Program-made: the position numbers and the translations under genes
Shown: piece after piece, positions 43,184 to 54,733 of the stretch
Numbering within the stretch: the stretch's first letter is position 1
Layout: the number at the start of each line of letters is the position of its first letter
Source: Trichosporon coremiiforme
Taxonomy: Eukaryota; Basidiomycota; Tremellomycetes; Trichosporonales; Trichosporonaceae
Direction: 5' to 3'
Assembly: GCA_039545355.1 (NCBI GenBank)
Contig: BCJJ01000016.1
Coordinates: 186,001 to 250,000, forward strand
Length of the DNA stretch: 64,000 nt
The notes under the pieces: model-generated
What the model was told of the DNA's origin: nothing
The model's input: the letters and a program-made list of their open reading frames with translations, nothing else
Databases searched by the model: none

Positions 43184-44623
43184 GACAGGAAACGGGCTTG
43201 CGCGCTAAAGGCGAGTTGGTCGAGGGCCTGGGGAGGTGTCGGTGACGAGCTGGCAGCTGGCTAGTTGCACGCGGTCCTGGGAGATAACAGTCCAAGGGAC
43301 GTGAGTTGGGTGCAGGTGTGGTGACGGCGAAGTGTGGTGATGGGTGGTCAACCTCCACCTGCAAATGTGCGGTGAGGGGTGGAGGGACGTCATGACCTTC
43401 TACTTCCGTAAACGCCGGTGGTTGGCGGGCTGCGTTCATCGCGCCCAGAAATATTCATTTCTGCTGATCTGCATTGTCTTCTGAAGAAGGGATCGCGGCG
43501 CGCACGGGCGAAGGGTATCAGAGCAGGAGTGCGCGTGCAGAATGCTGTAGTGCGGATTCGTAGCGATGCATCTTGCAGCTTTCAGCGCAGGATGATGGGT
43601 GCCCGTCTCTTGGGAGATTGCAGCGAACGAGGAGGCGCCTCCTTATCTCCTTCTTAGTACTGGAACCAAACAAACACATGTCGATCATCACATGCCCCTC
43701 CTTGCATCTGCGAGGCGACTGTTCAACGTAATCAAGCAGGCGTGCTCAGATACTGTCCACTGGACTGCCTCAGCAAGATGGCTCAATCGCTAGTGAATGC
43801 AGAATGACTAGCAGGCGAAACCGACTCGCTGACAGCCACCAGTGCGTACGAGCTTCTTTCTCCTCAGGTCCTCAGAGCACATCTGCGCAAAATTAATCAG
43901 CCTCGAGGGCGCCATGCTCACGTGCTGCGGGGTAGCACTCAGCGGGCAAGGCGTCGGCGCCACCTCCGCTGGCCTCAACTTTGCTTGGTTGTCTTCAGAA
44001 GTAACCACGGCGTCGTCATATGAGAACCTTCTCATAGTGCCAGTGAGGAGACCATTCTCTCCATGATCGCAGACGAGTTGAATGCAGAAAGAGACAAGCA
44101 GTAGTGTCAGTGCAACACCTCTGTGGATGCAAGTTCAGCGGTCGTGAATTCAGCGATCGGACTTGGCCAAGTCCGATCCAGGCGGTAGCTGGGGGACATT
44201 CCGCGTCGGGACCACGCGAATTTCCAAATCGGACCGGACGCCCCCACCCCCCTTGCCGGCCCTGCCGCCGCGGGACACCGATAGCCTGCAAGATTTCGAA
44301 CACCTGATCTGCACTAGATAGCAAAGATTTCGAACGGCAGAGCCGGGCGCGGATCACGGCTTTCCTTTGATAGCAGAGAACTTTTTGGGTGCGGAAGGGC
44401 CTGCAGAGGGTCGGGAGGGTCTGCTGCATGGGGCTTGCCTATGGCTCGCCCGCGCGCCCTTGGCCTGGCGGCCTCAGGCGATCAGGCGCTCGACTAATGT
44501 GGTATTACAATAGTATGCATTACTCGGGGGGCTGAAAGATTCCTAATGAACACTTGGGGTGTGTGTGGTTATACTGTAGCATCAACGACTCTATGCACGC
44601 TTCGCACTCTTGCTCGCGGCGGC
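43184..44623. other. Intergenic region with palindrome and repeated motif
   Basis: 1.4 kb between CSL4 (starting leftward) and the end of the PDH E2 gene. It holds a 24-bp perfect palindrome (44155-44178) and two AGATTTCGAAC copies (44291-44301 and 44325-44335). Frames on the minus strand at 44016-44429 show no domain. Confidence 0.5.
44155..44178. repeat. Perfect 24-bp palindrome
   Basis: GATCGGACTTGG followed directly by its exact reverse complement CCAAGTCCGATC, with no spacer. A dimeric protein-binding site or cruciform is plausible. About 975 bp upstream of the CSL4 start and 450 bp downstream of the PDH E2 stop. Confidence 0.85.
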
Positions 44624-46245
44624 TTAGAGCATGAAGGTGAGGGGGTTCTCGAGGTATCCCTTGAAGGCGTTGAGCCACTTGGATCCGACGGCGCCGTCAA
44701 CGGTGCGGTGGTCGGACGAGAGGGTGACGTTCATGGCGTTAATGGTCTTGAAGCCCTTCGGGTCCTCGGGGGCGGGAACGAGCTTGGGGGCCGTGGCGCC
44801 GACGGCGAGGATGCAGCTCTGGGGCGGGTTGATGATGGCGGTGAAGTGCTCGATGCCGAACATGCCGAGGTTGGAGATGGTGAAGGTTCCGCCCTGGTAC
44901 TCCTCGGGCTTGAGCTTGCCGTCGCGGGCCTTGGCGGCGAGCGCCTTGGTCTCGGCAGAGATGGTGGCGAGGCCCTTGTGGCCGGCGTCCTTGACGATCG
45001 GCGTGATCAGGCCAGTGGGGGTGGCAACGGCGACGGAGATGTCGGCGTTCTTGTACGTCCGGATCGTGTCGCCGAGCCACGCGCTGTTGGCCTCCGGGAC
45101 GTCACCGAGGGCGAGGGCGGCAGCCTTGACGATGAAGTCGTTGACAGAGAGCTTGCTCTTGCCCTCGGACGCCTTGTTGAAGACGGAGCGGAGCTTGAGG
45201 AGGCGGTCCATGTTGACCTCGACGGTGAGGTAGTAGTGGGGGATCTGCTGCTTGGACTCGGACAGACGCTTGCCGATGACCTTGCGCATGTTGCTCGTCG
45301 GCTCGTCGACGTACTCGGCGGCGGCGGGGGCGGCAGCGGCAGCGCCGGCAGCGGGGGCAGCGGCACCCTTGAACTTCTCAACGTCCTCCTTCGTGATGCG
45401 GCCCTCGGGGCCGGTACCCTTGACCTGGCCGAGGGGGATGCCGCGCTCGAGGGCGATCTTGCGGGCAATGGGCGAGGCGAAGAAGTGCGGCATGTCACCA
45501 CCGACGGGCTCGACCTTCTTCTCCTTCTTCGGGGCGGGAGCCTCAGCCTTGGGGGCGGGCTTCTCCTCCTCCTTCGGGGCGGGGGCCTCGGCCTCGTCCT
45601 CCTTGGGGATCGACTCGACGGCGTCGGGCTCGCCAGCGAGCTTGTCAGCGCCAGAGAGGTCGTCGCCCTCCTCGCCGATGACGGCAATGGTCGTGCCGAC
45701 GGGGATGCCCTTGGCGCCGTCCTGCTTCTGTGCGATGGTTAGTCTCCCTCCCCTCGGTAACTGACGGCACCCCGAGCGCAGGCGCAGGCCGAGCACAGAA
45801 AGCACCCTTAGTGCTAGGCTGCCAGAAATCTGATACTCACGACAATCTTGGCGAGAACACCGTCGTCCTGAGCCTCAACGTCGATCGTCGCCTTGTCCGT
45901 CTCAATCTCGAGGAGGACGTCGCCGGCCGCGAACGTCTCACCCTCCTGCTTCTTCCACGAAGCGATGCCTCCCTCAGTCATCGTCGGCGACATGGCGGGC
46001 ATCTTGAACTTGGCGAGCTCCGCGAGCGGGGCCGACGTGCGGAGAGCTGAGGCGTTAGCTCGCTGTCATGGTGCGATTCCGGTCGACCGGAGATGGGGGG
46101 GAAGGCAGCACCGAAGTCGCCGGCGGACGACTTGGTCGATCCCGTGAGAATGAAAGATTGTGAGAGAGAGGTTGGAGGAGGTTGACTTACCGCGGGCCTG
46201 GAGGCGGGCGCTGTTGATGGCGTGGCGCCTGGCGAGGGAGAGCAT
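44624..46245 (-). CDS. LAT1: Pyruvate dehydrogenase E2, dihydrolipoamide acetyltransferase
   Basis: 454 residues from exons 46245-46191, 46046-45841 and 45727-44624 (introns 144 and 113 nt). Order: mitochondrial presequence ([18 protein letters not shown]), one lipoyl domain ([19 protein letters not shown] with lipoyl-Lys in [11 protein letters not shown]), an Ala/Pro/Lys/Glu-rich linker, the E1/E3-binding domain ([20 protein letters not shown]), a second Ala/Pro linker, and the acyltransferase domain with [20 protein letters not shown] and the catalytic DHRTVDG. It transfers acetyl from lipoamide to CoA inside the mitochondrial PDH complex. Length is close to yeast Lat1 (482). A GGCTGG run lies about 110-135 bp upstream of the start. 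Confidence 0.96.
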
Positions 46246-47201
46246 GGTGATGGTGGTGGATGGGATGAGTTGGGAGAAGAGAAAAGGACGAGGTGTAATG
46301 ACTATGTAGGCTGCAATGCTGCAATGCTTCAGCGGGGTTGCAAGCACCGAGAACCTGGCTGGCTGGCTGGCTAGCTGGCTGAGCCCGACCTAGGAAGATG
46401 ACTTCACCGTCTGTACCCTTCCCCCACCCCACCAAACACATGTGAAGGGCAGAGCCTGCCAGAGCCTGGGGCGGAGGCAGCGAGCCGCCTGTGCCGCTGA
46501 GCCGCCCCTGCCGCCTGAGCCGTCGCCTGCCGCAACCAACCCAGCCAGCCCAGCCAGTGACGCTGGCGATATGCCTCCGGTCCGCGGCCTCCCCTCCTAG
46601 CCCTCCTCGCTGCCGGCGGCAACCCACTGCACCAGCCTCGAGCCAGAACGGCAACCTCGTGGCCTCGATATGTAATTCCCGGTCGCTCCCTGCCAACGAC
46701 CGGCGTTTACGGGACTAAACCGCTGCAATCCACTGCATACAACCAAGAAGACTCTCCTCCACCGGACTTAGCACCCAGACCATTCACGGACTTTCGAGGT
46801 GGAGGGTCCACCACTCCCAGTGCTCATGCACATCAGTCCACCGATGCCATTCTCCGATCGTGAATACCATGGCTCTTTGCGGAGGCCCGCTTTCCCGTCC
46901 CGCACATTTCCACTTCCCCTCTCTCTTGCTCACGAGACCGCGGCTTATATACTGACGGACGAGATGCATTGGGGTAGCCCCCTGTCGCGTCTGATAAACA
47001 TACCCAGCTGGTCCGCGACGCCGAGTCGGCGTTGCGACCCAACACTTTCCGACGCCGATTCCAGCAGGCTGGTCCCAACCCATACGCTGTCCACTCTTTC
47101 GCTTTCCTTCATGTCAGCCGGTAGCTACCACTTCCAACCATGTCCTGACCATTGCTACACCCCGTGCACCCCCTCTTGCTATTTATTATGCTGCATCCCA
47201 C
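46246..47201. other. Intergenic region, promoter of LAT1
   Basis: Contains GGCTGG/CCAGCC clusters at about 46357-46380 and 46536-46557, a CTTATATAC TATA-like site near 46944 on the plus strand, and a 15-bp near-palindrome (ACGCCGA-G-TCGGCGT) at 47018-47032. A plus-strand frame at 46799-47212 has no recognisable domain. Confidence 0.45.
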
Positions 47202-49073
47202 CTATCTACTAGCGGTTCGCGGCGGCGTCCGGGGCGGGCCGTTAGCCCAAGCCCCTCCCGGTGTGCACCTGCTGCCTCCGAGTGTTGTCAGGGGGTTCTG
47301 GCTCCCCTGCGGTGTGAGGATCGGCTTGGGCGTGGGCGCGCCCGACGACGCCGCGCTCGCGGGCGTGTGAGCACCTCGGAATGCGTCCTCCGGCTTCGGC
47401 GTCGAGCGCGCCGAGCTGACGGGGCTCGTGCCTCCGACCCCTGTCGGCCGGGCGCCAGTCGGACTCGTCCCTGTCGGGCTGGTTCCCGTCTCGCACTCCG
47501 ACTTCTCGGACCCGCTCTCGCCGTGCTCCGAGTTGGTCTCCTCGACATTCTTGATCCATGCGCCAATGCTGCCGAGGAAGCCCTCGTGGCGGAGGAAGCA
47601 CGCGCGCATCGTGCCCTTGCTCCAGAAACGGATGGCGTACGAGAGCGTGCTGATCGTCGCGGCGTGGCCGCGGATGAAGCAGCCACTGAAGAAGACGCGG
47701 TCGAGCCCATACTTCGCAGCGTTCATGTAGGCGATGTGTCCGATGTTGTTCGAGATCGCGTACAGCAGCGAGCGCGCAATGTCCTCCTGCTTGAAGGAGC
47801 GCTTCTGTCGCTCACCGTGCTTGAACACCTTGCCGAATGAGGAGGCGATCGTCGAGCTCTTCAATCCGATCTTGTTGTAGTCGCTTCCGTAGATGTCGCC
47901 GACGAGCATATCCACCGCGCTGTTGTCGCCCTGCTCCGAAAGAAGCAGCATCTCGTCGAACGTGCTCGCGTCCGTTAGCATCGACAGCAGGCCCCACAGC
48001 GTTCCTCCTCCGAGCGAGGTTCCAGACACTCGCTCGTAGGATCCGTCCTCGTCCACCTTGACGATCGACACTCCGGAACCAATGTTGACAACGAGGCACG
48101 GGAAGACGGGCTGCTCCTCGCCCGGCGCGGCGAACGTGACCTGGTACGCGGGCGGTGTCGGGCTCGGTCGCGGGAGCTCGTTGGCGGGGATTGTTCGCGG
48201 CCCCTCGGGATGCGAAACGGCGTACACAAGCTCCTCGGAGAACCAGAAGACCTCCTCAGGGACACGCGCGACGAAACCGAGGCCGAGGATGAGGCACTCC
48301 ATCTCCTCCTCACGGCGGACCTCGACGCCGAGCTCCTTGACGAGCTGGTCGTAGAAGCGGTGCGCGCCGCCTCCGGTCGCCATGACCTTGACCATCGACT
48401 TCATCTTGGCCAGGCTGACGCGGTTCGCCTTGGCGCTTTCGCTGATAAGCTCCTTGAGGAACTCGATCAGCTCGTCGACCTTCTCCGTCTCGAAGCGCGC
48501 AAAGTTGACGACTCCGCCCGGCAGCGGGTCAGCGTACGACCCTCGTCGCCGTCCCCGGAGCTTGCGCTTGTTCAGGAGCTTCAGCGGCGGCGACGTGCGT
48601 CCCGCTGTGATCAGGCTCGGGGTCAGCGCGCCGTTCGGTCGCACTCGTTCCGGCGTCGGGCACTCGAGAAGCATCGACTGCTCCGGGCTCGGGAGGACTG
48701 CGCTCGGCGATGTTGGCGAAACGATCTGCGCCGGCGCTAAGAAAGGAGACGAGCATCCCGACTCTGGGGGTGTTGTCGGGACGGGCTTCGTTGATCGGGA
48801 GAAGTAGACGACCTTTGCGAGTGATCCTCCGATCTGTCGTCAGCTGAGCTCCTTCCGCGTGTTAGCTGCGGACTCACATCGATCGCAATGTGCGACACCG
48901 GCTCGGTGTAGTGCGGGAGGTAGATTCCTCTTGAGTCTCGCGTCTGGAACGGGTCAGCTGGACTCGACCGCCTTGTAGCTTACCGCCGGCGACTGCTCCT
49001 GCACGATCTGGGCTCCCGTAACGTCGACGGCGATGTTGCGCGCCTGGGGAATGGAGATTTCGGGTAATGACAT
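47202..49073 (-). CDS. CAB1: Type II pantothenate kinase
   Basis: 595 residues from exons 49073-48984, 48943-48878 and 48833-47202 (introns 40 and 44 nt, phase 0). It catalyses the first step of CoA synthesis, pantothenate to 4'-phosphopantothenate. The ATP loop DIGGSLAKVVYF forms across the second intron; further landmarks are KVMATGGGAHRFYD, VVNIGSGVSIVKVD, SGTSLGGGTLWGLLSML, LVGDIYGSDYNKIGL, IGHIAYMNA and FFSGCFIRGH, all of the eukaryotic PanK fold. Residues about 75-150 are a Ser/Pro-rich insertion absent from compact homologues. After the catalytic domain (GSIGAWIKNVEE) comes a low-complexity tail of about 110 residues with TSPTG repeats. The neighbouring PDH E2 uses CoA as substrate, but adjacency is probably incidental. 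Confidence 0.93.
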
Positions 49074-51040
49074 GATGATGGGGAAGGGCTGGGGTGTGAG
49101 GGGTTGGAGGAAGTTCTGTGCAAGACTTTCCGTCACTGTCCGGGAAACTTTGGCGGCTCAGCGATCGGGTGCTGTTCACGATCAAGATAATCGAAGATTA
49201 TTGCGCGACGCACACGTCCTTGTCAATGGTGGGGCGTCGCGCGCGTTTGTGCAAGATGGTGTAGCGGATACGTGTAATGCAGGCGGCACGAGGTAGTTGC
49301 TTGGTGACGGCTTGAGAGAAACTGGAATTATCAGCGCTTGGACTCTCGACTAAAGCTGGCTGGCTGGGTTTGGGCTGGGCGGGCTGGCCCCTCGCTGCCT
49401 GGCGGGGCATATGGGTGCACTCGGCTCGGTTAGAGACTCACCTCGGGTGGTGCCGACGGGGTGGTGGTCGTACGAGTAGATTTCGCCCGCGCCTCAGGAC
49501 TTTGCGTCGGTAGGTCGTACGTGTGTTGTGTGGTGTGTGGGGCTCTCGAAGGACGATGCAAATGCTGATGAATGCTGATGGAAACGTTGACAATGGTCGG
49601 GGAAAGTAAGACTGGAGGCGACGTTCGATCAGGCTCGGGTGGATGTGAATGCTTGGAAAGCGTACTTTGACGAGACGGACGCTCGCTGCTGGCCGCTGAC
49701 TTGCCTGGCTGGTCTGCCTGGCTGGGCACTGGGACCTGGGCGCTGGCACGCTGAGCCACAGGTCGGTAGGTATGAGCCGGTCAGCCTGACATTCTCCCTC
49801 CCCCTACTGGCTCCAGCTACGGAGTCTACTCAGAGTTGGTAGCCGGAGCCAAAGGGAGCCCCGATTACTCCGGACCCAGGCACTGCATTAATCACCTGCC
49901 GCCTCAGTCAATTGCCCCAACCTCGCGTATTAGGACCAGAGTGTATTGCGGCGATTAGGCGCGTAACTCAGCGGCACGGGTTGGCTCGCGAGAACTCGCT
50001 ACAGCGCCTATGTGTGCCGTCCAAGCCACGCGTGTCCAGTGTGCCCCAAAGAACATAAGCGAGTGTCAGCCTCACTCGCCGCTGTCCAGCGACCAGCACT
50101 CAGTCCCTATCGATGCTCCGCCGTGCCTGCAGCGTACCTAACAGCGTACCTATGACCTATGCGCGCTATGCGGGCATCTGCATCTCATCCCTCGGCGCAC
50201 GCTGACTCGCTGGACTTTTTTCTTCACCCAGCCAGCAGCCAGCCAGGCCGCAGCATGCAGCATGCAGCAGGTTGATGCTGCAACAACGGTATGCGGCATT
50301 CACTGTGCCTGATTCCGACCACCGTGGCATACACCACCGCACAGTGCTGCCGTACGACCGTAGTGCCCGCAATGCGCACTGCCGAAGATGCCGTGCACGG
50401 CGACCGCCGATGCAATGTACAGTGGCCCTCGCCGACATGCCAAGGGGCCAGCCTTCCAGCCTTCCAGCCTTCCAGCCCGTCTGCCGCATTCCTTCGGACT
50501 AGCTCCCTGCTGACTGCTTCACGGCCGTAACTGGGGCCCGAAAGGTGGGCCACGGTCACTGCCCGAACTCCCGAACTCCAGATGGGCAAGCTGTGCGCCC
50601 CGTGGGCAACACCTGCTGATCGGCTACTTCTACCCGTATCCCCTACACATATCGAGGATACAGAAAAAGGGGTTATGGTCATGATAGAGTAAGCGTAACG
50701 TCGGGATTGGATGGTGTAAGCGTAGAAGTACTCTGTGTGGCATGCCTGTGTATTAGATAGTGGAGACCGATGGGGCCGATTCGACCGATGCGACCTATGG
50801 CCACGGGGTGGGGACCGAGATCTATGGGCGCTATATGCTTCTAAACATGTGGATCGTCCTGTGGACGTGCTGTGGATGATGATAGTACAGAATTGTCGCT
50901 CTAGTCTCCCTCCTAAGCGTCATAGGGCTGCCGACGACAATCGCCAGGTCTGCAGGCATTCTACAGAGCGAGCCGATAACAACCGAAGCGAGGGGGAACC
51001 GTCAGACAGGGCAAGAGCGAGATAAGACGAGGGGATCCGC
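49074..51040. other. Intergenic region, promoter of CAB1
   Basis: Two kb without a supported gene. Just upstream of CAB1 is a GGCTGG cluster (about 49357-49395) and another at about 49700-49730. Further right are CCAGCCAGCAGCCAGCCAGG at about 50228-50250, GCAGCAT triplicates, and an octamer tandem repeat. Confidence 0.5.
50448..50477. repeat. Octamer tandem repeat (CCAGCCTT)3 plus partial unit
   Basis: Three exact CCAGCCTT units at 50448-50471 followed by CCAGCC. Its core is the same CCAGCC motif that clusters upstream of genes in this window. Confidence 0.85.
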
Positions 51041-52514
51041 TTAAACACGCCAGATAAGGCTCGCGCCCTCCTCGCCGGCCGAGACGATGATCTGCGGCTC
51101 AGGCAGGCCGAGGGGCGACTCTCCGTCCGGCGCCTTGCTGACCGCAACGCCGAGGACGGCTCCGGGGTGTCCCGTGTGCTCGGCGAGGAGGATACCGTTC
51201 CTGACGTCCCACGTCCGGAGGGAACCGTCAGTGCACGCCGTCGTGATGAGGTGCTGGCTCGGCGCAGGGTGGGGCGTCATGGCGGTCACGGCGGCAGGGT
51301 GCTTCATCATGGCTCGTCCGCGTCCGGTCGTGGCGTCGAAGACGAAGCACTGTCCGTCCGTCGAAGCCGACACGAGGACGACGCCCTTGCCTCCGTCACG
51401 TCCGCCGAGGAGGTCCATGAACACGAGGCCCTCGACCGACTCGTTCTTGTCGTGCGCGTCCAGCGTCTGCACACACTCTCCCCTCGGCATCGCGATGAGG
51501 CGGATACGTCCGTTGGCGGAACCGCACGCGACGAGACCAGAGGGCGCAATGGCAAGCGAGGTGATGCCGTGCACTGACGGATCGAGCTCGGGCGCGTGCG
51601 GCGGGTAGAAGATGGAGCTCTTGAACTCGTGGCTTCCTGCCGCGGGATTCCAGAGTACGAGCGACGAGTCGAGAGAGGCAGTGAGTAGCTGCTTTCCCGG
51701 AGGAGGGAAGATGCCCGCCGTGCACGCCATGGTGTGCGACGAGAGCACCGTCATCGTCCGTCCAGAGGGCACTGTCGTTAGCAGCTTTCCGAAAGCTTTT
51801 CAGCTGTGCTCACGGTTCCAGAGCCAGACGCTCGCGTCCTCGCATCCGGCGGCCAGAACGGGACCCTTCGGGTGCCACTGGAGCCAGTGCACGTCACCGC
51901 CTGCCTCGAGCGAGGTGATGAACTCCCAGAACCGCCAGGCCTCCGGGTCGCTGTCGTCATACGTTACACCACGGCGGGTCTTGACACGACGCCAGACACG
52001 GACACGGCCGTCAAGACCTCCCGTGGCGACGTACTCGCCGTCGTTCGAAAAGGAGGCGCACGCGATCGAGTCGGTGTGTCCCGTTAACCGGACAGGCTGG
52101 TACGTGTCACGGTTCCAGGCGCCTCCCTGACTGGGAGGAAGCGGGCAGAAGACGTATGCGACGTCGTCCTGTCCTCCAGTGACGGCTAGCGGCGGGTTCG
52201 GGAAGTTGGGGTGCAGGGCAAGGGCGAAGATCGACGATCCCGGCTTGTGCAGGACTGTCGTTAGCAGCTGAAGACGACGACCGGGACAGCTCATATGACT
52301 TACAAGTTCCTCCCCACGCATTACTAGGCTTGCCCTTCTCCTCCTCATCCTTGATCATCGGCTCGTGGTCGGCGGGAAGGTCCTCCTCCATGTCCTCGTC
52401 CGGCTTGAGCCCGTCATCCTCGAGCACCTCGTCCACGTCCTCGGCGGTAAGAACGACATCCTCCTCCTCTTCTTCCTGGTTGTTCTCCAGCTGTCTCTCC
52501 TCTTCGGGCGACAT
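51041..52514 (-). CDS. SQT1: WD40-repeat protein, SQT1/AAMP family
   Basis: 460 residues from exons 52514-52304, 52254-51814 and 51771-51041 (introns 49 and 42 nt, both ending CTAACGACAG). The first 65 residues are very acidic (ENNQEEEEEDVVLTAEDVDE). Seven or eight WD40 blades follow: FALALHPNFPNPPLAVTGGQ, VRLTGHTDSIACASFSNDGE, DVHWLQWHPKGPVLAAGCED, joined over intron 2 to VWLWNLPSGRTM, then QLLTASLDSSLVLWNP and further blades to EEGASLIWRV. Yeast Sqt1 is a dedicated chaperone of ribosomal protein uL16 and needs its acidic segment and WD40 face; AAMP is the animal relative. Length matches both (431-434). Standard complete gene. Confidence 0.9.
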
Positions 52515-54463
52515 GGTTCGTGAGGGTTGTTGCGATGCAAATGTGCTGCACGCCTGACTAAGCCGTTCAGAGCCCCAGGCTGCATCCCAACTTTCTGGCG
52601 GACCTCCACCGGATCGTCAAAATACGCAGAATCACGTGACTGGACTGGCATCCTGACAGCGTGGTATCCACGCGAGGTTGTCGTTCCTGAAACAATGAAG
52701 TGTGATGCATGGATGCTGATATGGCAATCTCAACCGCCACCGACTCTGACAGTCATCCAGGTGAGTAATGCTGATGCGAAACCGCTGACAAAATGCCCGC
52801 TTATCTCGCACCACACAGGTTGGGCGACATCGGATCGCGACGCCTCGGTCAAATATCTGTCACCGGCCCTTACGTCTGCCTGCCGCCTTTGCCGTACCCC
52901 TTCGCCATTCCTGTCTGTGCTTCAGGTTCCAGACACCGGGCATGCCGGGCAGTGCAGACTGCACCATGGATTCTGGAACATGGCACGACCGTTGGAACAC
53001 CCGTTCCGACGCCCAGCAGCCGTGCCGCTGCCGCATTGTCGGGCGGGACGATCGTGGGTCGTGGGCCGACGCTGGGGATCGGACGGTGGTCAATCCAGAG
53101 CAGAGTGACGAGGCCACCTGGTCCCATGTGATTTACTCCCACATGCCCTGTCCATGCCGAATTCACCTCATTCACATTCTGACGCCCTCCCCCATTTTCA
53201 TTCAACTGCTACATGGGTGCGACGGGTGACCCGAACAACAGAACGAACCTCTGCTCGTTGTTGTGGACGGTTGTTTACATCGCCTTCGCCGACTTGCAGC
53301 TAATTTCTATTTGTCCCCGAGTAGCCAGTGTTAGCGTATAAGAGCATCGTTACTGTGCGGACACTTGAAACGCTCTTTTGTCACCGACATGACACCTCGC
53401 CCGTTAAGCTCCAGAGATAACGCCCAATGAAACACCCAGCCCCACGCCGCAGAGTCGCAGCGACGTAGACAAACAAATGGCCTTCGGTCATGCGAGTTGT
53501 GAAAGTGCGAGCGAAGCGAAGTCCAAGGTGTGATTCCCAGAGTCTCATGACCGATCGCACACAGATTGCTCGCTGCGCAGCGATGCAGTGCAGCGTTGAT
53601 CGATAACCCGCAAGGAAGTCCGGCGCGTGCATGCGCGTTCTATGTGCCCCACACGCGTCCGTTAAGTAGTCGCGCCCGGCGGCTATGGCGAAGTCGCTGA
53701 ATAAAGCCGCCGGCTGCCAAGAGCATGAGAGCAGGTTGGAATGCAGCAGACCCAGCATGCCGACGAATGCTGTCGAGAGAGCCAAGACTTGCTGATTGAT
53801 GCGAACATGCTGGGGCGACTTGTCACCGCCTCCTGAGCCGTACGATCGGCTGAGGCAGGAGTTGCGACGGATATCTGACCCTGGTCCGAAGTAGTGAGTG
53901 TCCGTACCGGCGCCCGAGGGGGCCGCGAGCCAGGAGTCTCAATGCTATCCAGGGCCGCAGAAAAGCCGTAGTACGGCAGAGACGTCGCAACTGCTCGTTC
54001 TGATTGAGCGATCACCAACTGGGGGCTGAGAAATCGTCTGAGTCGTTCCGGCTCCGGCGCCGAGTCGGCGCCCACTGCGTTTCCTCGCTGCCTGGGCAAG
54101 CCCTTCACTCGAATGGAGAAGAGAGATTGCCCAGCTGGCGATTGCAGGAAGTTTCCGACGGTAAGGGCTGGGCGCACGGGATTCAGGGTCGTGCGAGCGG
54201 CCTCCCAGCCCGGCAAGCTGCGGTGGTGCGGGGTCTGGGGGCCTTTGCCCGTCAAATCGCGATACGGTGTGTCATCAGGCTCCAGCCGTCATGGCTCCAT
54301 ACCCCCTCATGCCCAGGCATGCCCTCAGGTCATCGTCAGGCACCTTCTGCCCTCTGACCCTGTCCGCCCCGCCAGCAGCCGACGCCGTCATTTCTCTGTT
54401 TATGCTTGCACCACCACCACCCCAGCCCAGCCCGAATGCCAGACAGAAAAAAGTCATCCTCTT

Positions 54464-54469
54464 TATAAA
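54464..54469 (+). promoter_or_regulatory. TATA box of the PDR transporter gene
   Basis: TATAAA in CTCTTTATAAAGCCC, 265-270 bp upstream of the ATG at 54734. This places the long C tract inside the transcribed leader. Confidence 0.6.
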
Positions 54470-54621
54470 GCCCGCCGGTCTCCTCCTCGTGCTTCCTTTG
54501 TCACCCACGACGACCAAACACTGACTACTTTGGTCGCCTGCGTCGCTGCAGCGAGGGTTCCGTCCACTCCTTCCACTCTTTTACCCCCCTTCTTCGTCTC
54601 TTGTTTCTTTCTTCGATTCTG

Positions 54622-54622
<1 letters not shown>

Positions 54623-54667
<45 letters not shown>
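54623..54667 (+). repeat. Homopolymer run of 45 C in the 5' leader
   Basis: An uninterrupted run of 45 C, then TTTTT, then 11 C (54673-54683) and, after a short spacer, 12 C (54713-54724), ending 10 bp before the ATG. The minus strand is a G run able to form a G-quadruplex; the C strand could form an i-motif. Runs this long are rare and easily mis-assembled, so the exact count is uncertain. Confidence 0.85.
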
Positions 54668-54733
54668 TTTTTCCCCCCCCCCCTCCACTCCCCCTGGCAA
54701 CGACCAACGCCACCCCCCCCCCCCTCCACCACC

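Larger units (their letters stand above)
52515..54733. other. Divergent intergenic region, promoter and leader of the ABC transporter gene
   Basis: 2.2 kb without a supported gene. The last 300 bp hold TATAAA at 54464-54469, a CT-rich leader and three C homopolymer runs just before the transporter ATG. Confidence 0.5.

Noticed and set aside
46799..47212. 137-codon plus-strand frame with a Cys-rich end near a TATA-like site
   Set aside because: No signal peptide or domain, and it overlaps the CAB1 3' end; the Cys run is likely chance.
48529..48674. ATG at 48674 as the start of pantothenate kinase
   Set aside because: It would lose the ATP-binding DIGGSLAK loop, which two upstream exons supply in frame.
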